Of a stretch of DNA of 64,000 bases, positions 15,551-24,193 are shown in pieces. A program made the position numbers and the translations under genes. The stretch is taken from NCBI GenBank assembly GCA_034927445.1, contig JAYFPZ010000007.1, forward strand, positions 186,001-250,000, given 5' to 3'. Within the stretch, counting starts at the first letter, position 1, and every line of letters begins with the position of its first letter. This DNA comes from PHAA01 sp034927445 (GTDB lineage: Bacteria; Bacillota; Syntrophomonadia; Syntrophomonadales; Syntrophomonadaceae). Below the pieces are notes generated by a model, which saw nothing but the letters and a program-made list of their open reading frames with translations, did no database searches and was not told the DNA's origin.

Positions 15551-16546
15551 CTACTGCAAGGTACCGCTGGCTATGACCGCACCCGGAGCAATAACCGAAT
15601 GAGCCTGGATTCTGCACCGTGCCCCGATCACAGCGTCCCGGAGGGTGCTATTTTCACCTACAATTGTGTCGTTCCAGATCACCGAGTTGCTTATGGTAAC
15701 ATTGCTGCCTATACGTGAACCCGCTCCAATGACTACATTGCCTTCAAATTTGACATTTGTGCCGAATTGGACCCCCGGTGCTGCCAAAATCAGAGCCCCG
15801 TTGTCCGTATTAGTAAGTTTCCCCCCCATGTTGACTTTGACTCTCCCCTGCAGGATGTCGGCGTGAGCCTGGCGATAAGTGGCGATATTACCTACATCAC
15901 ACCAGTAGCCATTTACCTCTGCCCCGTAAAAAGGCGCATTTATTTTTACCAGGTGGGGAAAAACCTGTTTGCCAAAATCATAGAACTGACCAGCGGGTAT
16001 GTACTGAAATATTTCCGGTTCAAACACATAAATACCGGTGTTAACCAACCGGCTCAAGGCCTCCGCGGCGCGGGGTTTTTCTTGAAAGCTGCGAATCAAG
16101 CCCGCTTCGTCGGTTACTACTACTCCAAAGTTTTCAACATCTTCAACCGCTTTCAGGGCAATCGTAGCCAGAGCCCCCCGTTGTTTATGGGCCCGCATCA
16201 AAGCGCCAAGATTTATATCGGTTAAAGCATCTCCGCTTACAATTACGAAACTTTCATCCAGAAACCACTCACAGCGTTTCACCCCACCGGCAGTTCCCAT
16301 TAGTTCTTCTTCCCGGGAAAATTGCAGGGAAACGTCCCATTCTTCCCCAGCGCCGAAATAATTGGCGATTGCATCCGCATGATAATGCAAGTTGGCTATA
16401 ATGTCGTTAAAACCGTGCCGGTGCAATAATTGAACAATGTCAGCCATTAAAGGCCGGTTAGCCATGGGGATCATCGGTTTAGGCCGGTCGGCAGTCATCG
16501 GCATTAATCTTGAACCCACTCCTGCTGCCATTATCATCGCTTTCAA
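15551..16546 (-). CDS. NDP-sugar synthase (nucleotidyltransferase with left-handed beta-helix)
   Basis: 331 residues. The chosen start is a TTG at 16546, 7 nt after a GGGGGA, giving MKAMIMAAGVGSRLMPMT, the standard N-terminus of sugar-phosphate nucleotidyltransferases; the signature RPKPMIPMANRPL follows. A C-terminal hexapeptide-repeat region (from about residue 245, VKFEGNVVIGAGSRIGSNVTISNSVI) forms a beta-helix. Likely makes GDP-mannose or a related activated sugar for surface glycans, but base and sugar specificity cannot be read. No adjacent glycan genes, so its pathway partner is elsewhere. Confidence 0.85.
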   Translation of the reverse strand: MKAMIMAAGVGSRLMPMTADRPKPMIPMANRPLMADIVQLLHRHGFNDIIANLHYHADAIANYFGAGEEWDVSLQFSREEELMGTAGGVKRCEWFLDESFVIVSGDALTDINLGALMRAHKQRGALATIALKAVEDVENFGVVVTDEAGLIRSFQEKPRAAEALSRLVNTGIYVFEPEIFQYIPAGQFYDFGKQVFPHLVKINAPFYGAEVNGYWCDVGNIATYRQAHADILQGRVKVNMGGKLTNTDNGALILAAPGVQFGTNVKFEGNVVIGAGSRIGSNVTISNSVIWNDTIVGENSTLRDAVIGARCRIQAHSVIAPGAVIASGTLQ

Positions 16547-16660
16547 TATTAAATCCCCCAAAAAATAATTTCCCGTCCAGTCCTGATTACCGGGATTATA
16601 GTATTATACCACGAAAATCATCCCAGGTTCATCAGGGCATGGGAAAGCAGGTTTACCATT

Positions 16661-16849
16661 CAATGAGCGTTTACGCGAATTGCGCGCCAAAACGCGGGCG
16701 CTGCCAGCGCCTTCCTTTCGCGTTTTGTGTGCATCGCAACCCGAGCGTATTTATCAAACGACTCCTTAGTCATAGATTGATCCCCACTGGGAAAAATCGG
16801 TTTATCCCCCACCTATAGAGAAGGCAGGCTTAAGAGGAGTTTTATTATT
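16661..16849 (+). repeat. R1 repeat, copy 2 (long form, tandem unit 1)
   Basis: 189 bp. CAATGAGCGTTTACGCG start; conserved hairpin GCGA-AT-TGCGCG...AAAACGCG with inner GGCGCTGCCAGCGCC and closing CGCGTTTT...TCGC; then TTATCAAACGACTCCT and a 60-70 nt insert; right arm degenerate (AGGAGTTTTATTATT), running straight into the next unit. The 99 bp before this copy (16562-16660) hold no recognised feature. Confidence 0.9.
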
Positions 16850-17038
16850 CAATGAGCGTTTACGCGAATTGCGCGCCAAAACGCGAGCGCTGCCAGCGCC
16901 TTCCCTTCGCGTTTTGTGTGCATCGCGCCGCGAGCGTATTTATCAAACGACTCCTTCGTCATAGATTGATCGCCACTGGGAAAAATCGATTTATCCCCCA
17001 TCTATAGAGCAAGCAGGCTTAAGAGGAGTTTTATTATT
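16850..17038 (+). repeat. R1 repeat, copy 3 (long form, tandem unit 2)
   Basis: Second 189-bp unit, nearly identical to copy 2. Differences fall mostly in unpaired parts (GGGCGCT versus GAGCGCT, CATCGCAACC versus CATCGCGCCG). Confidence 0.9.
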
Positions 17039-17173
17039 CAATGAGCGTTTACGCGAATTGCGCGCCAAAACGCGGGCGCTGCCAGCGCCTTCCTTTCGCG
17101 TTTTGTGTGCATCGCGCCGCGAGCGTATTTATCAAACGACTCCTCCGGCAGAGGAGGAGTCGTTTGATAAATA
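17039..17173 (+). repeat. R1 repeat, copy 4 (short form, tandem unit 3)
   Basis: Third unit, same 189-bp phase as copies 2 and 3 but with the long insert missing; the distal inverted repeat is perfect: TTTATCAAACGACTCCTCC against GGAGGAGTCGTTTGATAAA with a 6-nt loop, which would also work as a strong hairpin. Lies 105 bp before the DUF4489-like gene. Confidence 0.9.
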
Positions 17174-17277
17174 CATTTCCAATGTAACCAATTTATAGAC
17201 TAATGAATAATCTAAATTAGTACCTGGCAATTCAGTACTTCTATAAATTCAAATATGTTATAAGGAGGCCTTATAGT

Positions 17278-17892
17278 ATGAAATGCAATATGAATTACCG
17301 AGAAGCCTACAAATACGACCCAGTACCGGGAAAGGAAGAACGCAAACCGTTTCCTCCTCCCCATCCGCATTATAAATACCAGACTGAAACCATATTAAGG
17401 TGCGGCACCAGTGTGGGCTCAATTCCACTCAGCTGCGGGCACGGATTTGACGGCGCCGGAGTTAATGGGGCCGTAATCGAATATCGCCCTACCATACTAG
17501 CTAGTGTAACCCTGGACACCAGCAAATTGATTGATTCCACTGTCAAAATCGATTTTTCATCGCTGATCTCATTTAAAACCATCAGTGATTACAATTACTT
17601 CCTGCGCCTGGTATTCAGGTTAAGCAAGATCTGCGACGGGTGCCCTATCCCGCTAGGCAACTGGGCGTTTGAAGCAATTCAACGGCCGGGGGTTGTAGAT
17701 GGGCAGATCGACAGCGCTTATATTCAGGAAACCGAATCCTTTAGCTTCAGCTGGTGCGGGTGCGAGGAATGTCCGGGCTGCTGCCGGTACATTTTGGAGC
17801 TGGTCGACCAGCAAAGTTACGGCATTGATTTTGTGGCAGTAAGCAATATATCTATTTCAGCTCTGGCTGTAGGTTTAAAGAAAGTCAAATAA
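17278..17892 (+). CDS. DUF4489-like protein
   Basis: 204 residues; ATG 9 nt after AAGGAGG. The pattern LRCGTSVGSIPL, then a segment VTLDTSKLIDSTVKIDFSS, and near the end FSFSWCGCEECPGCCRY matches the Clostridia-specific DUF4489 family. Function is unknown; members are short, Cys-containing and beta-rich, and could be cell- or spore-surface proteins, but that is a guess. No signal peptide. Isolated gene; an array of three R1 repeats fills its upstream region. Confidence 0.7.
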   Translation: MKCNMNYREAYKYDPVPGKEERKPFPPPHPHYKYQTETILRCGTSVGSIPLSCGHGFDGAGVNGAVIEYRPTILASVTLDTSKLIDSTVKIDFSSLISFKTISDYNYFLRLVFRLSKICDGCPIPLGNWAFEAIQRPGVVDGQIDSAYIQETESFSFSWCGCEECPGCCRYILELVDQQSYGIDFVAVSNISISALAVGLKKVK

Positions 17893-17909
17893 TTATAGCC
17901 TGAAAACGA

Positions 17910-17948
17910 GTCACTGGTCTTGCCCGTAAGCAATTCCAGTGGCTTTTT
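17910..17948. terminator. Shared terminator for DUF4489-like gene and cimA
   Basis: GTCACTGG (17910-17917) pairs with CCAGTGGC (17936-17943); TTTTT follows on the plus strand and TTTT on the minus strand, between two convergent genes. Confidence 0.75.
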
Positions 17949-17975
17949 GATTTTATCCGCACCAATTGAATCAAT

Positions 17976-19556
17976 TTAATCCAACCGTCTTTTCATTAAA
18001 ATATAATTTATGCTGTCTACAATTGCCTGCCAGGAGGCTTCGATAATATTCTCAGATACGCCTACCGTGCTCCATTTTTCCGTCTGGTTGGATGATTCCA
18101 CCAATACCCTTACCCGGGCTGCTGTTCCCATCTTGCCGTCCAATACGCGCACTTTATAGTCGTTAAGATGCATGTCACTAATTTCCGGATAAACCTCGGT
18201 CAGAGCCTTACGCAGCGAATTGTCAAGGGCATTGACCGGGCCGTCACCTTCAGCAGCCGTATGGAAGGTCTGATCTCCCGCCGTAACTTTAATCACCGCT
18301 TCCGAAATTATATCCTGGTCCTCTTGCTTCTCCAATATTATTTTCAAATTCTTAAGCTGGAAGAAGTCTTCATATTGGCCAAAAGCTTTGCGCAACAGCA
18401 ATTCCAGCGAGGCATCGGCACCCTCAAACTGAAAACCCTGCCTCTCCAGTTCCTTTATCTGCTTGATTACTTTGCGGGTTTCGGCATCATAACTTTGGAC
18501 ATCGAGATTTAGTTCCCGGGCCTTATAAAGAAGATTAGAAATACCTGACAGTTCAGATACCAGCACCCGGCGGTGATTGCCAACATCCTCCGGGTTGATG
18601 TGTTCATAAGTGAGGGAGTCTTTTAAAAGAGCACTGACATGTATACCTCCCTTGTGGGCAAAAGCGCCATAACCCACAAAGGGCTGGTTGTTGGGACTTG
18701 GCATATTGGCTATTTCATTAATGTAGTGTGAAATCTCGGTCAAATACTTCAGATTACCGGGGGGCAGGCAGCGCTTGCCCATTTTTAGTTCAATATTGGG
18801 GATGACGGAACATAGATCGGCATTTCCGCAGCGTTCGCCATAATTATTCATGGTACCCTGCAGGTGGACGAATCCTTGTTGCAGAGCCAATAAAGAGTTG
18901 GCTACAGCACACCCCGCGTCATTATGCGCGTGAATTCCCAACGGAGTCTTGATTCCTCTTTGCACAGCGCTAATAATCTGCCCCAACTCCCAGGGCATCG
19001 TACCCCCGTTGGTATCGCAGAGAATCAGGCAGTCGGCGCCGGCCGCGGCTGCAGCCGCCAAAACCTCCAGGGCATAATCAGCATTATTCTTGTAACCGTC
19101 AAAAAAATGCTCAGCGTCGAAAAAAACCTCCAGCCCCCGGTCCTTGAGACAAGCAATAGTATCCCGGACCATGCGGAGATTCTCCTCCAGGCTGGTTTCC
19201 AGGGCGCGCACCACATGAAAATCCCATGATTTACCGAAAATAGTTGCAGTTTCAACTCCGGCGGCCAATAAGGAGGCAATATTACCATCCTGTTTAACCG
19301 CGACTCCAGGCTTACGCGTTGAACTAAATGCTGCCAGACGGGCATGTTTAAAATCAAGGTCCTTCATTTGCCGGAAGAAATCCAGATCCTTGGGATTGCT
19401 CCCCGGCCAGCCGCCTTCTATATAAGCAACCCCTAAATAGTCCAGCTTTTTGGCAATCTTGATTTTGTCATCGACGGAAAAGGATATGCCCTCACCCTGA
19501 GATCCGTCCCGCAAGGTAGTATCATATACTTGAATGTCCAGTTTTAAATCCCCAAT
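17976..19556 (-). CDS. cimA: (R)-citramalate synthase
   Basis: About 526 residues. Condenses pyruvate and acetyl-CoA to citramalate, first step of the threonine-independent isoleucine route. HMGL-like TIM barrel: YDTTLRDGSQGEG with catalytic Arg/Asp, metal-binding HAHND, C-terminal LeuA-type allosteric domain. Start problem: the conserved N-terminus needs codons upstream of the first TTG at 19514, but no ATG, GTG or TTG is available; a TAA lies at 19557-19559. The only codon at proper distance from the AAGGAGGG (19563-19570) is ATT at 19556, a rare start. A lost G in the GGGG run beside it would otherwise restore TTG. Last gene of the ilv-leu operon. Confidence 0.9.
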   Translation of the reverse strand: MGDLKLDIQVYDTTLRDGSQGEGISFSVDDKIKIAKKLDYLGVAYIEGGWPGSNPKDLDFFRQMKDLDFKHARLAAFSSTRKPGVAVKQDGNIASLLAAGVETATIFGKSWDFHVVRALETSLEENLRMVRDTIACLKDRGLEVFFDAEHFFDGYKNNADYALEVLAAAAAAGADCLILCDTNGGTMPWELGQIISAVQRGIKTPLGIHAHNDAGCAVANSLLALQQGFVHLQGTMNNYGERCGNADLCSVIPNIELKMGKRCLPPGNLKYLTEISHYINEIANMPSPNNQPFVGYGAFAHKGGIHVSALLKDSLTYEHINPEDVGNHRRVLVSELSGISNLLYKARELNLDVQSYDAETRKVIKQIKELERQGFQFEGADASLELLLRKAFGQYEDFFQLKNLKIILEKQEDQDIISEAVIKVTAGDQTFHTAAEGDGPVNALDNSLRKALTEVYPEISDMHLNDYKVRVLDGKMGTAARVRVLVESSNQTEKWSTVGVSENIIEASWQAIVDSINYILMKRRLD

Positions 19557-19576
19557 TTATAACCCTCCTTGTCAAA

Positions 19577-20653
19577 TTAACCATTCAGGATATGTTGTTT
19601 AATTATTTCGCCCATTTGGACGGTATCCACCAGCTTCTGGCCTTCCTCCATCAGATCCGGGGTGCGGTAGCCCTCTTCCATGACCTGGATCACGGCCTTT
19701 TCAATCATACGGGCCCCTTCTTCCTGATCAAAGGAATAGCGCAGCATCATAGCCGCAGATAAGATTGTGGCCAGGGGATTGGCCTTTCTCTGTCCCGCTA
19801 TATCGGGAGCGCTGCCATGGGAGGGCTCATATAAAGCTACCTTGCCGCCAATGGAGGCACTGGGCAGCATTCCGATGGAACCGGTTAACATGGATGCTTC
19901 ATCGGTTAATATGTCTCCAAACATATTTTCCGTAACAATTACGTCGAACTGTTTAGGGTTGCGAATCAACTGCATGGAACAGTTATCGACATACATATGA
20001 CTGGTCTCTACCTCAGGATAATCCTGAGCTATGGCAGTGACGGTTTCTCTCCACAGCCGCGAACTCTCCAGGACATTGGCCTTGTCGACCGAACACAACC
20101 GCTGGTGACGTTTGCGGGCAGCCTCATAAGCAAACCGTACAATTCTCTCGATTTCAAAGGTCGAATAGCTGAGAACGTCGGTGGCTTTTATACCTCCATC
20201 GGCGGTTTGTTCCCGGCTTTTTTCACCAAAATACAGTCCGCCGGTCAGCTCCCGAATGACCATCAAGTCAACTCCGGCGATAACCTCTTCTTTAAGCGTT
20301 GAGGCGTGCAGCAGGCCTGGAAACAGCATACAGGGGCGCAGGTTGGCGTACAGGCCGAGTTCCTTCCTCAACGGCAGCAGCGCCCCTATTTCCGGCCGCA
20401 GATGCACCGGCAGATTATCCCATTGCGGTCCGCCTATGGCACCCAGCAATACCGCATCAGCAGCCCGGCAGGTTTCCAGGGTGCTGGCCGGCAGCGGATG
20501 TCCGACTGCATCGTAGGCGGCTCCCCCAATCAAAGCTTCGGTAAACTGGAACTCATAACCCAATTTTTGCCCGACCGCCTGGAGGGCTTTTATGGCTTCG
20601 GGAACTATTTCCACCCCAATTCCGTCCCCGGGAAGAACTGCGATCTTATACAT
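19577..20653 (-). CDS. leuB: 3-isopropylmalate dehydrogenase
   Basis: 358 residues, normal length. N-terminus MYKIAVLPGDGIGVEIVPEA, substrate-arginine region LRKELGLYANLRPC, and metal/NAD motif EPSHGSAPDIAGQRKANP. Oxidatively decarboxylates 3-isopropylmalate in leucine synthesis; the same enzyme probably serves 3-methylmalate in the citramalate route, as in other cimA organisms. ATG preceded by AAAGGAG. 15 bp after leuD. Confidence 0.95.
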   Translation of the reverse strand: MYKIAVLPGDGIGVEIVPEAIKALQAVGQKLGYEFQFTEALIGGAAYDAVGHPLPASTLETCRAADAVLLGAIGGPQWDNLPVHLRPEIGALLPLRKELGLYANLRPCMLFPGLLHASTLKEEVIAGVDLMVIRELTGGLYFGEKSREQTADGGIKATDVLSYSTFEIERIVRFAYEAARKRHQRLCSVDKANVLESSRLWRETVTAIAQDYPEVETSHMYVDNCSMQLIRNPKQFDVIVTENMFGDILTDEASMLTGSIGMLPSASIGGKVALYEPSHGSAPDIAGQRKANPLATILSAAMMLRYSFDQEEGARMIEKAVIQVMEEGYRTPDLMEEGQKLVDTVQMGEIIKQHILNG

Positions 20654-20668
20654 CTGATTTCTCCTTTC

Positions 20669-21169
20669 TCAATCCTGCTTCCGGCTCTTTGCTCTTACAT
20701 ATTCGATCAAACCGCCCTGAGCCATGATACCCTGCATAAATTCCGGGAAAGGCGCGGCATGATATATGTCTCCGCTTCTCAGGTTGCGTATCTGACCGCT
20801 TTCCAGTTCCACCTCCACCTCATCCCCTGCTTGAACAGCAGCTGCCGCCGACGGGGATTCGAGTATGGGCAGCCCAATATTTATCGCATTGCGGTAAAAG
20901 ATCCGGGCAAAAGAATCGGCAATGACACAGGCTACTCCCGCACCTTTAATGGCAATGGGGGCGTGTTCCCTGGAACTGCCGCAGCCGAAATTCTTGTCCG
21001 CCACAATAATATCGCCTGGTTTGACTTTATGGGGGAACGCAGGATCTGCATCCTCCATACAATGGCAGGCCAATTCTTTAGGATCGAAGGTGTTAAGGTA
21101 ACGTGCCGGTATAATAGCGTCGGTATCAATATTGCTTCCAAATTTATATACTTTCCCGGTAAATTTCAT
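20669..21169 (-). CDS. leuD: 3-isopropylmalate dehydratase small subunit
   Basis: 166 residues, the short archaeal/clostridial form. KFGSNIDTDAIIPARYL and KNFGCGSSREHAP are the swivel-domain signatures. Pairs with LeuC to isomerise 2- to 3-isopropylmalate (and citramalate to 3-methylmalate). GGGAGGT 8 nt before the ATG overlaps the end of leuC, so the two are coupled. Confidence 0.95.
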   Translation of the reverse strand: MKFTGKVYKFGSNIDTDAIIPARYLNTFDPKELACHCMEDADPAFPHKVKPGDIIVADKNFGCGSSREHAPIAIKGAGVACVIADSFARIFYRNAINIGLPILESPSAAAAVQAGDEVEVELESGQIRNLRSGDIYHAAPFPEFMQGIMAQGGLIEYVRAKSRKQD

Positions 21170-21173
21170 CTTT

Positions 21174-22433
21174 TTATACCTCCCATGGCGCAGTTATTCT
21201 GCCTTTAATGGCACTGGCAGCAGCCACCGCCGGGTTGCAGAGATAAACCTCGCTCTCCGGATGTCCCATCCGTCCGACAAAGTTGCGGTTGGTCGTAGCG
21301 AGAGCTTTCTCCCCTTTAGCCAGTATTCCCATATGACCACCCAGGCAGGGGCCGCAGGTCGGGGTGCTTACAACCGCTCCGGCTTCGATAAAGGTCTCAA
21401 TGAACCCCCGACGCAGAGCTTCCAGGTAAATGGCCTGGGTTCCCGGCAGGATAATCGCCCGGATTTCGGGATGAACCTTATGGCCTTTAAGGATGGCCGC
21501 GGCCGCCTCCAGGTCCTCAATCCGGCCGTTGGTACAAGACCCGATTACTACCTGGTCAATGGTTATATTTACAGCCTCGCTTACCCGGCGGGTATTTTCC
21601 GGCAAATGCGGGAACGCCACCAGGGGTTCCAGCGCGGCAACATCATATTCTATAATTTGCGCATAGACTGCGTCGGCATCGGCTTGATAAATCTTATAAG
21701 GCCGGCGCGCTCTATCTTTTATATACGCCAAGGTTATTTCATCCGCGGCAATAACACCATTTTTGCCCCCGGCTTCAATCGCCATGTTGGCCATGGCAAA
21801 ACGATGGTCCATCGACAGGCGGCTGATAGCCTCACCGGTAAATTCCATCGACATATAGCGGGCGCCGTCCACCCCAATATCCCCAATGGCATGCAGGATA
21901 AAATCCTTGCCGCCAACCCACTGCGGGGTTTTACCATAATAAATAAATTTAATGCTTTCGGGCACCTTAAACCAGGCTTCACCGGTAGCCATAGCGGCGG
22001 CCATGTCGGTCGACCCTACTCCGGTGGCAAATGCACCCAGAGCCCCATAGGTACAGGTATGGGAATCGGCCCCGATGATCAGGTCCCCCGGTCCTACCAG
22101 TCCCTGTTCCGGCAGCAGACAGTGTTCGATGCCCATTTGTCCGACTTCAAAATAGTTGCTGATGCCGTAGGTTCTGGCAAAATCTCTTACTATCTTGCAC
22201 TGCTCGGCTGATTTTATATCCTTGTTGGGGGTAAAATGGTCAGGTACCAAAACTATGCTGCCTGGCTCGAAGACTTCCGTCAATTCCAGTTTGTTGAATT
22301 CGGCAATAGCCACCGGAGCGGTGACGTCATTGCCCAGAATCACATCCAGCTTGCAATTGAGCAGTTCCCCGGCCTCAACCTGCTCCCGGCCGGCATGGGC
22401 AGCCAGAATTTTTTGGCTAATTGTCATTCCCAT
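21174..22433 (-). CDS. leuC: 3-isopropylmalate dehydratase large subunit
   Basis: 419 residues from the ATG at 22433 (GGAGG 7 nt before); an in-frame ATG 15 codons earlier lacks a ribosome site. Start MGMTISQKILAAHAG, [4Fe-4S] cysteines in VIGSCTNGR and STPTCGPCLGGHMG, and DSHTCTYGALGAFATGVGSTD active-site loop. Aconitase-family enzyme, short form matching the short LeuD. Confidence 0.95.
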   Translation of the reverse strand: MGMTISQKILAAHAGREQVEAGELLNCKLDVILGNDVTAPVAIAEFNKLELTEVFEPGSIVLVPDHFTPNKDIKSAEQCKIVRDFARTYGISNYFEVGQMGIEHCLLPEQGLVGPGDLIIGADSHTCTYGALGAFATGVGSTDMAAAMATGEAWFKVPESIKFIYYGKTPQWVGGKDFILHAIGDIGVDGARYMSMEFTGEAISRLSMDHRFAMANMAIEAGGKNGVIAADEITLAYIKDRARRPYKIYQADADAVYAQIIEYDVAALEPLVAFPHLPENTRRVSEAVNITIDQVVIGSCTNGRIEDLEAAAAILKGHKVHPEIRAIILPGTQAIYLEALRRGFIETFIEAGAVVSTPTCGPCLGGHMGILAKGEKALATTNRNFVGRMGHPESEVYLCNPAVAAASAIKGRITAPWEV

Positions 22434-22519
22434 AAGCGTTCCTCCATTAAATATGATTTGCTCCCTTTTACCAAACAAATTGTCAGGTTGTCAAGGGGGT
22501 GGGGGTGAACAGGGGATAG

Positions 22520-22540
22520 GGGGACAAGGGACCTGTCCCC
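22520..22540. other. Hairpin between leuC and leuA
   Basis: GGGGACA / TGTCCCC stem, 7-nt loop, in the 114-bp leuA-leuC spacer, which is otherwise a purine/pyrimidine-skewed G-rich stretch. No T-run; may be a processing or stability hairpin. Confidence 0.4.
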
Positions 22541-22547
22541 GCATTAT

Positions 22548-24086
22548 TTAGGCATCAGCATTGCTACTCAGCTGCTTTTCATAGTAATACTTGTTAATGG
22601 CATTTATATAAGATTTAACACTCGCTTCGATTATATCGGTGCTTAGCCCTTTGCCGTTGTAGACATTGCCCTCGATTTTAATCCTTGCGGTTACTTCACC
22701 CAGAGCGTCTTTACCAGCGGATACGGCATGCAATTTGTAATCAATCATTTTACCGTATATATCGGTAATTTTATCGACTGCATGACAGGCGGCTTCCACC
22801 GGTCCCGCTCCGGTAGCGGCAGATTCAAAAGCCTTGCCTTCAATAGCCAGTTTGACTGTAGCCGTAGGTATTACGCTGCTGCCGCAGGATATATGCAGAT
22901 ATTCCAAGCTGAACCGTTCGGGCACTGCTCTGACCCGGTCTTTGACCAGAGCTTCCAAGTCGTCATCATTGATCTCCTTTTTCTTATCGGCAATTTCCTT
23001 AAATCCGGCAAAGGCTTTCTGCAATTCAGCATCATCGAGAGTATATCCAAGTTCCTGCAAGCGCTCTTTGAAAGCATGCCGTCCGGAATGTTTGCCCAGC
23101 ACCAGATTGCTTTTATAAACCCCAACCAATTCAGGGCTCATTATTTCATAGGTGCTTCTTTCTTTAAGCACCCCGTCCTGATGGATGCCAGCTTCATGCG
23201 CAAAAGCATTGTTGCCCACCACCGCTTTATTGGGCTGAATGAGCATACCGGTTAAACCGCTTACCAACCGGCTGGTCCGGTATATTTCCTGGTAGTTAAT
23301 ATTAATTTCTTTCTTATAAAACGGCTTACGGGTATACAGGGCCATGATGATTTCTTCCAAGGAGGCATTTCCTGCCCGCTCCCCTATGCCGTTTACCGCA
23401 CATTCGATCTGCCTCGCGCCGTTTACTACTCCCGCCAGGGAATTGGCCACAGCCATGCCCAGATCATCGTGGCAATGAACACTCAGTATGGCCTGGTCCA
23501 TATTGGGCACCCGCTCCGTAATAGAGCGGATAAACCGGCCAAAATCTTCAGGGACCGCGTAACCTACTGTATCCGGCAGGTTTACCACCTCAGCCCCGGC
23601 CTCAATAACCGCTGCCACTACCTGGGCCAGAAAATCTAAGTCGCTACGGGATGCATCTTCGGCTGAAAATTCTACATTACCGCAATATTTTTTGGCATAC
23701 TTGACTGCATCTACCGCTTGCTGCAGGGCCTGTTCCCGGCTTATCTGCAGTTTATGGCGCAGATGAATATCGGAGGTAGCCAAAAAAGTATGTATACGGG
23801 GGCTTTCCGCATATTGCAAGGCCTCCCAGCCCCGATCGATATCCATGCGGGTAGCCCGGCACAGGCCCGCAATAGTCGTTCCTTTAACCTTTTTGGCGAT
23901 ATTGGTTACCGCCTGAAAATCACCCGGAGAGGCAATGGGAAAGCCGGCCTCGATAACATCTACTCCCAGCCGGGCCAGCTGCCCTGCTATTTCCAGCTTT
24001 TCTTCCACATTCAGGCTGACTCCCGGTGACTGCTCACCATCACGCAGGGTGGTATCAAAAAGGTAGATTCTGCTAGTATCACCCAT
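22548..24086 (-). CDS. leuA: 2-isopropylmalate synthase
   Basis: 512 residues. LFDTTLRDGEQSPG with catalytic Arg and Asp, SVHCHDDLGMAVANS metal-binding HxH, and a C-terminal LeuA dimer/regulatory domain (from about residue 390) that usually binds leucine for feedback inhibition. Commits 2-ketoisovalerate and acetyl-CoA to leucine. ATG after GGAGG. Homologous to cimA in the same operon, but with the LeuA-type DGEQSPG loop rather than DGSQGEG. Confidence 0.95.
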   Translation of the reverse strand: MGDTSRIYLFDTTLRDGEQSPGVSLNVEEKLEIAGQLARLGVDVIEAGFPIASPGDFQAVTNIAKKVKGTTIAGLCRATRMDIDRGWEALQYAESPRIHTFLATSDIHLRHKLQISREQALQQAVDAVKYAKKYCGNVEFSAEDASRSDLDFLAQVVAAVIEAGAEVVNLPDTVGYAVPEDFGRFIRSITERVPNMDQAILSVHCHDDLGMAVANSLAGVVNGARQIECAVNGIGERAGNASLEEIIMALYTRKPFYKKEININYQEIYRTSRLVSGLTGMLIQPNKAVVGNNAFAHEAGIHQDGVLKERSTYEIMSPELVGVYKSNLVLGKHSGRHAFKERLQELGYTLDDAELQKAFAGFKEIADKKKEINDDDLEALVKDRVRAVPERFSLEYLHISCGSSVIPTATVKLAIEGKAFESAATGAGPVEAACHAVDKITDIYGKMIDYKLHAVSAGKDALGEVTARIKIEGNVYNGKGLSTDIIEASVKSYINAINKYYYEKQLSSNADA

Positions 24087-24113
24087 GAAAAATCCTCCAA
24101 TTTAATTTTTAAT

Positions 24114-24149
24114 AATTAGAAAATTGGGGTTGCCCCCAATCTTCTAATT
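24114..24149. other. Hairpin between ilvC and leuA
   Basis: AATTAGA-AA-ATTGGGG pairs with CCCCAAT-CT-TCTAATT. AT-rich sequence follows on the minus strand. Could be a partial terminator setting ilvBNC above leu expression. Confidence 0.45.
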
Positions 24150-24193
24150 AAATGCCGTATTTTAAAGATTAAATGGATACAGGTCCCCTGTGC

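Noticed and set aside
16661..17173. CRISPR array
   Set aside because: Units are 189 bp, nearly identical throughout with no unique spacers, and no cas genes are present.
20306..22211. Long plus-strand open frames (300 and 359 codons) opposite leuB, leuD and leuC
   Set aside because: They are antisense shadows of well-conserved leu genes, have no ribosome sites and no family features.
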